8,525 bases of DNA from Nocardioidaceae bacterium (lineage in GTDB: Bacteria > Actinomycetota > Actinomycetes > Propionibacteriales > Nocardioidaceae): assembly GCA_025965395.1 (NCBI GenBank), contig JAOPXA010000047.1, positions 1 through 8,525 of the forward strand, given 5' to 3'. Each line of letters begins with the position of its first letter. The first letter of the stretch is position 1. This document shows positions 5,971 through 8,525 of the stretch, one piece after another. The notes beneath the pieces were generated by a model, which was not told the origin of the DNA, ran no database searches, and was given only the letters and a program-made list of their open reading frames with translations. Position numbers and translations under genes: made by a program.

Positions 5971-6944
5971 TGTCAGCTGAAGGTGGCAACAAAGCCGTCG
6001 TTGCGGCGCTGCTTGCCAACACCGGCATCGCGCTTACGAAGTTCATCGCCTACCTGATCACGCACTCGGCCTCGATGCTGGCTGAGTCGATCCACTCCCT
6101 CGCGGACGCCGGCAACCAGGTTCTCTTGCTGGTCGGTGCGAAGCGATCCAAGCGTGAAGCCACGGAGGAACATCCCTTCGGTTTTGGCCGTGAGCGTTAC
6201 ATCTACGCCTTCATCGTCTCGATCGTGCTCTTCACCGTCGGCGGCTTGTATGCGCTGTATGAGGCCGTCCACAAGATCAACGAGCTCCGCGCCGGGCACG
6301 AGCCTGAAGGCAACTTCCGCTGGATCTCGTTGGTCGTGCTGGCTATCGCCATGGTCATGGAGAGCTTCTCCTTCCGCACGGCGATCGTGGAGTCCAACAA
6401 GGTCCGTGGCGCCAAGGGATGGGTGCCGTTCGTGCGCGGGGCGAAGGCTCCCGAGCTTCCGGTGATCCTGCTCGAAGATCTTGCTGCGCTGACCGGTCTC
6501 GTCATCGCCTTCGTGGGTGTCTCGCTGACGCTCCTGACAGGCAACGAGTACTTCGACGTCGTGGGTGCCGGCGTGATCGGCGTGCTCCTCATCGTCGTGG
6601 CGATCACCTTGGCCATCGAGGTCAAGAGCTTGCTCATCGGCGAGTCCGCGACCAAGGAAGCGATCGAGAGGATCAAGGCCGCGATCCTCGGCACTGAAGG
6701 CGTCGAGCACATCATCCACATGAAGACGCTCCACATCGCGCCTGAGGAGCTGTTGGTGGCCGTCAAGATCGGCATTCAAGGCACCGCACTCGGCGCCGAT
6801 GTAGCCGCCACGATCGATGCAGTCGAACGCAATCTTCGGGCAGCCGAACCCATGGCGACCCAGATCTTCATTGAGCCTGACATCTATCGCGCCGACTACG
6901 TCCCCGAAGCCCGCCCCGAGGCCCCGTCAGCCCCGAGCCACTAA
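5970..6944 (+). CDS. Cation diffusion facilitator (CDF) transporter, SLC30A9/ZnT9-like, probable zinc exporter
   Basis: A 324-residue inner-membrane antiporter that would move Zn2+ or a similar divalent metal out of the cytoplasm in exchange for protons. Six membrane segments can be placed at about 9-30, 34-57, 78-99, 118-137, 163-190 and 195-222, followed by a cytoplasmic dimerisation domain (about 225-305) and a Pro/Ala tail. Segment 2 holds the CDF signature AESIHSLADAGNQ (38-50) with H42 and D46 as the HxxxD half of the metal site. Segment 5 reads LLEDLAALTG (167-176): D170 is present but the residue four before it is I166 rather than His or Asp, a pattern I associate with the ZnT9-like subgroup. 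EHPFGFGRERYIYAF (67-81) is also typical of that subgroup. It is the last gene of the operon, one base overlapping the Trm112-like gene. The metal is not provable from sequence; cobalt or manganese remain possible. Confidence 0.9.
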   Translation: MSAEGGNKAVVAALLANTGIALTKFIAYLITHSASMLAESIHSLADAGNQVLLLVGAKRSKREATEEHPFGFGRERYIYAFIVSIVLFTVGGLYALYEAVHKINELRAGHEPEGNFRWISLVVLAIAMVMESFSFRTAIVESNKVRGAKGWVPFVRGAKAPELPVILLEDLAALTGLVIAFVGVSLTLLTGNEYFDVVGAGVIGVLLIVVAITLAIEVKSLLIGESATKEAIERIKAAILGTEGVEHIIHMKTLHIAPEELLVAVKIGIQGTALGADVAATIDAVERNLRAAEPMATQIFIEPDIYRADYVPEARPEAPSAPSH

Positions 6945-6998
6945 CCCTCACACCCCGCGCCACCCACCCGTCGGATTCCCGTGAGGCCATGGGACCGC

Positions 6999-7034
6999 GA
7001 CTCATCCAATGGCTTGCAACCCATTGGATGAGTC
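6999..7034. terminator. Perfect 14-bp inverted repeat after the CDF gene, probable operon terminator
   Basis: GACTCATCCAATGG (6999-7012) and CCATTGGATGAGTC (7021-7034) are exact reverse complements with an eight-base loop, CTTGCAAC. It starts 54 bases after the CDF stop and lies upstream of ahcY. No T-run follows (the next bases are AACAAC), so it would be a U-less terminator. A protein-binding operator is the alternative, because a perfect dyad of this length is also what a dimeric regulator would bind. Confidence 0.55.
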
Positions 7035-7040
7035 AACAAC

Positions 7041-7084
7041 CCGTGGTGGGTGCTGCCCACGGTTGGCGTTCGTCGCGACCGTGG
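7041..7084 (+). other. Two mutually exclusive hairpins upstream of ahcY
   Basis: CCACGG at 7057-7062 can pair with CCGTGG at 7041-7046 (hairpin A, 6 bp, 10-base loop) or, as CCACGGT (7057-7063), with ACCGTGG at 7078-7084 (hairpin B, 7 bp). The interior of B adds GCG (7066-7068) with CGC (7074-7076) around a TTCGT loop. The layout resembles an attenuator, but a likely ahcY promoter lies downstream of it, so it may belong to read-through RNA from the CDF operon or be incidental. No known riboswitch consensus was recognised. Confidence 0.3.
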
Positions 7085-7117
7085 ACAGTCACCTAGGCCG
7101 AATGTTGCGGGGACCGG

Positions 7118-7123
7118 TACGAT
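7118..7123 (+). promoter_or_regulatory. -10 box (TACGAT) for a leaderless ahcY transcript
   Basis: TACGAT matches TANNNT and ends seven bases before the ATG at 7131, so the predicted transcription start is at base 7130 or 7131. No ribosome site is visible at normal spacing before that ATG (the nearest G-run is at about 7109-7112, too far away). A -35 element is not evident. Confidence 0.5.
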
Positions 7124-7130
7124 TGAAATC

Positions 7131-8525
<1,395 letters not shown>

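Noticed and set aside
5973..6779. 268-codon open frame on the minus strand opposite the CDF gene
   Set aside because: It is a shadow; the plus-strand protein has membrane segments and CDF motifs, whereas the reverse is a charged, His/Asp-rich sequence.
6945..7130. SAH riboswitch upstream of ahcY
   Set aside because: The conserved GAGGAGCGCUGC-type core is absent; only a short TTGCAAC resemblance exists in the loop of the 14-bp dyad.

Overview
The window looks like a stretch of chromosome from a high-GC Gram-positive bacterium (Actinomycetota). The base composition is GC-rich, several starts are GTG, and several genes either overlap by ATGA/GTGA junctions or carry a TANNNT box directly before the start codon. 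The gene order (large membrane glycosyltransferase-type protein, DUF5719 protein, divergent zincin-fold protein / DUF3499 pair, phosphomannomutase, Trm112-like protein, cation efflux protein, S-adenosylhomocysteine hydrolase) is, from memory, a conserved actinobacterial neighbourhood; in Mycobacterium tuberculosis the corresponding area is Rv3248c-Rv3259. I cannot name a genus.

Layout. (1) Bases 1-3442, plus strand: the C-terminal two-thirds or so of a polytopic membrane protein, translationally coupled to a secreted or membrane-anchored DUF5719 protein. (2) Bases 3443-3590: a convergent intergenic region with a long near-perfect inverted repeat, probably a bidirectional terminator, that runs into a canonical G-quadruplex motif. 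(3) Bases 3591-4031, minus strand: a small zincin-family protein without the HExxH motif. (4) Bases 4032-4079: a 48-bp divergent promoter region in which both flanking genes look leaderless. (5) Bases 4080-6944, plus strand: a four-gene operon, DUF3499 - manB - Trm112-like - CDF transporter, in which every junction overlaps by 1-4 bases. (6) Bases 6945-7130: an intergenic region with a perfect 14-bp inverted repeat, then two mutually exclusive hairpins, then a -10 box for the next gene. (7) Bases 7131-8525: ahcY, running off the window about 11 residues before its expected end.

How the genes fit together. ManB supplies mannose-1-phosphate (or glucose-1-phosphate) for sugar-nucleotide synthesis, and the upstream membrane protein probably consumes activated sugars or lipid-linked sugars at the cell envelope. 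The Trm112-like and DUF3499 proteins are small cysteine-containing proteins that probably bind zinc, and the CDF protein exports a divalent metal, most likely zinc. AhcY removes S-adenosylhomocysteine, the product inhibitor of methyltransferases, and appears to be a separate transcription unit.

I see no defence system, mobile element, CRISPR array, RNA gene or clearly novel multi-gene system. The points worth a second look are the intergenic structures, the divergent leaderless promoters, the degenerate zincin, and the absence of the sugar isomerase genes usually found downstream of manB.
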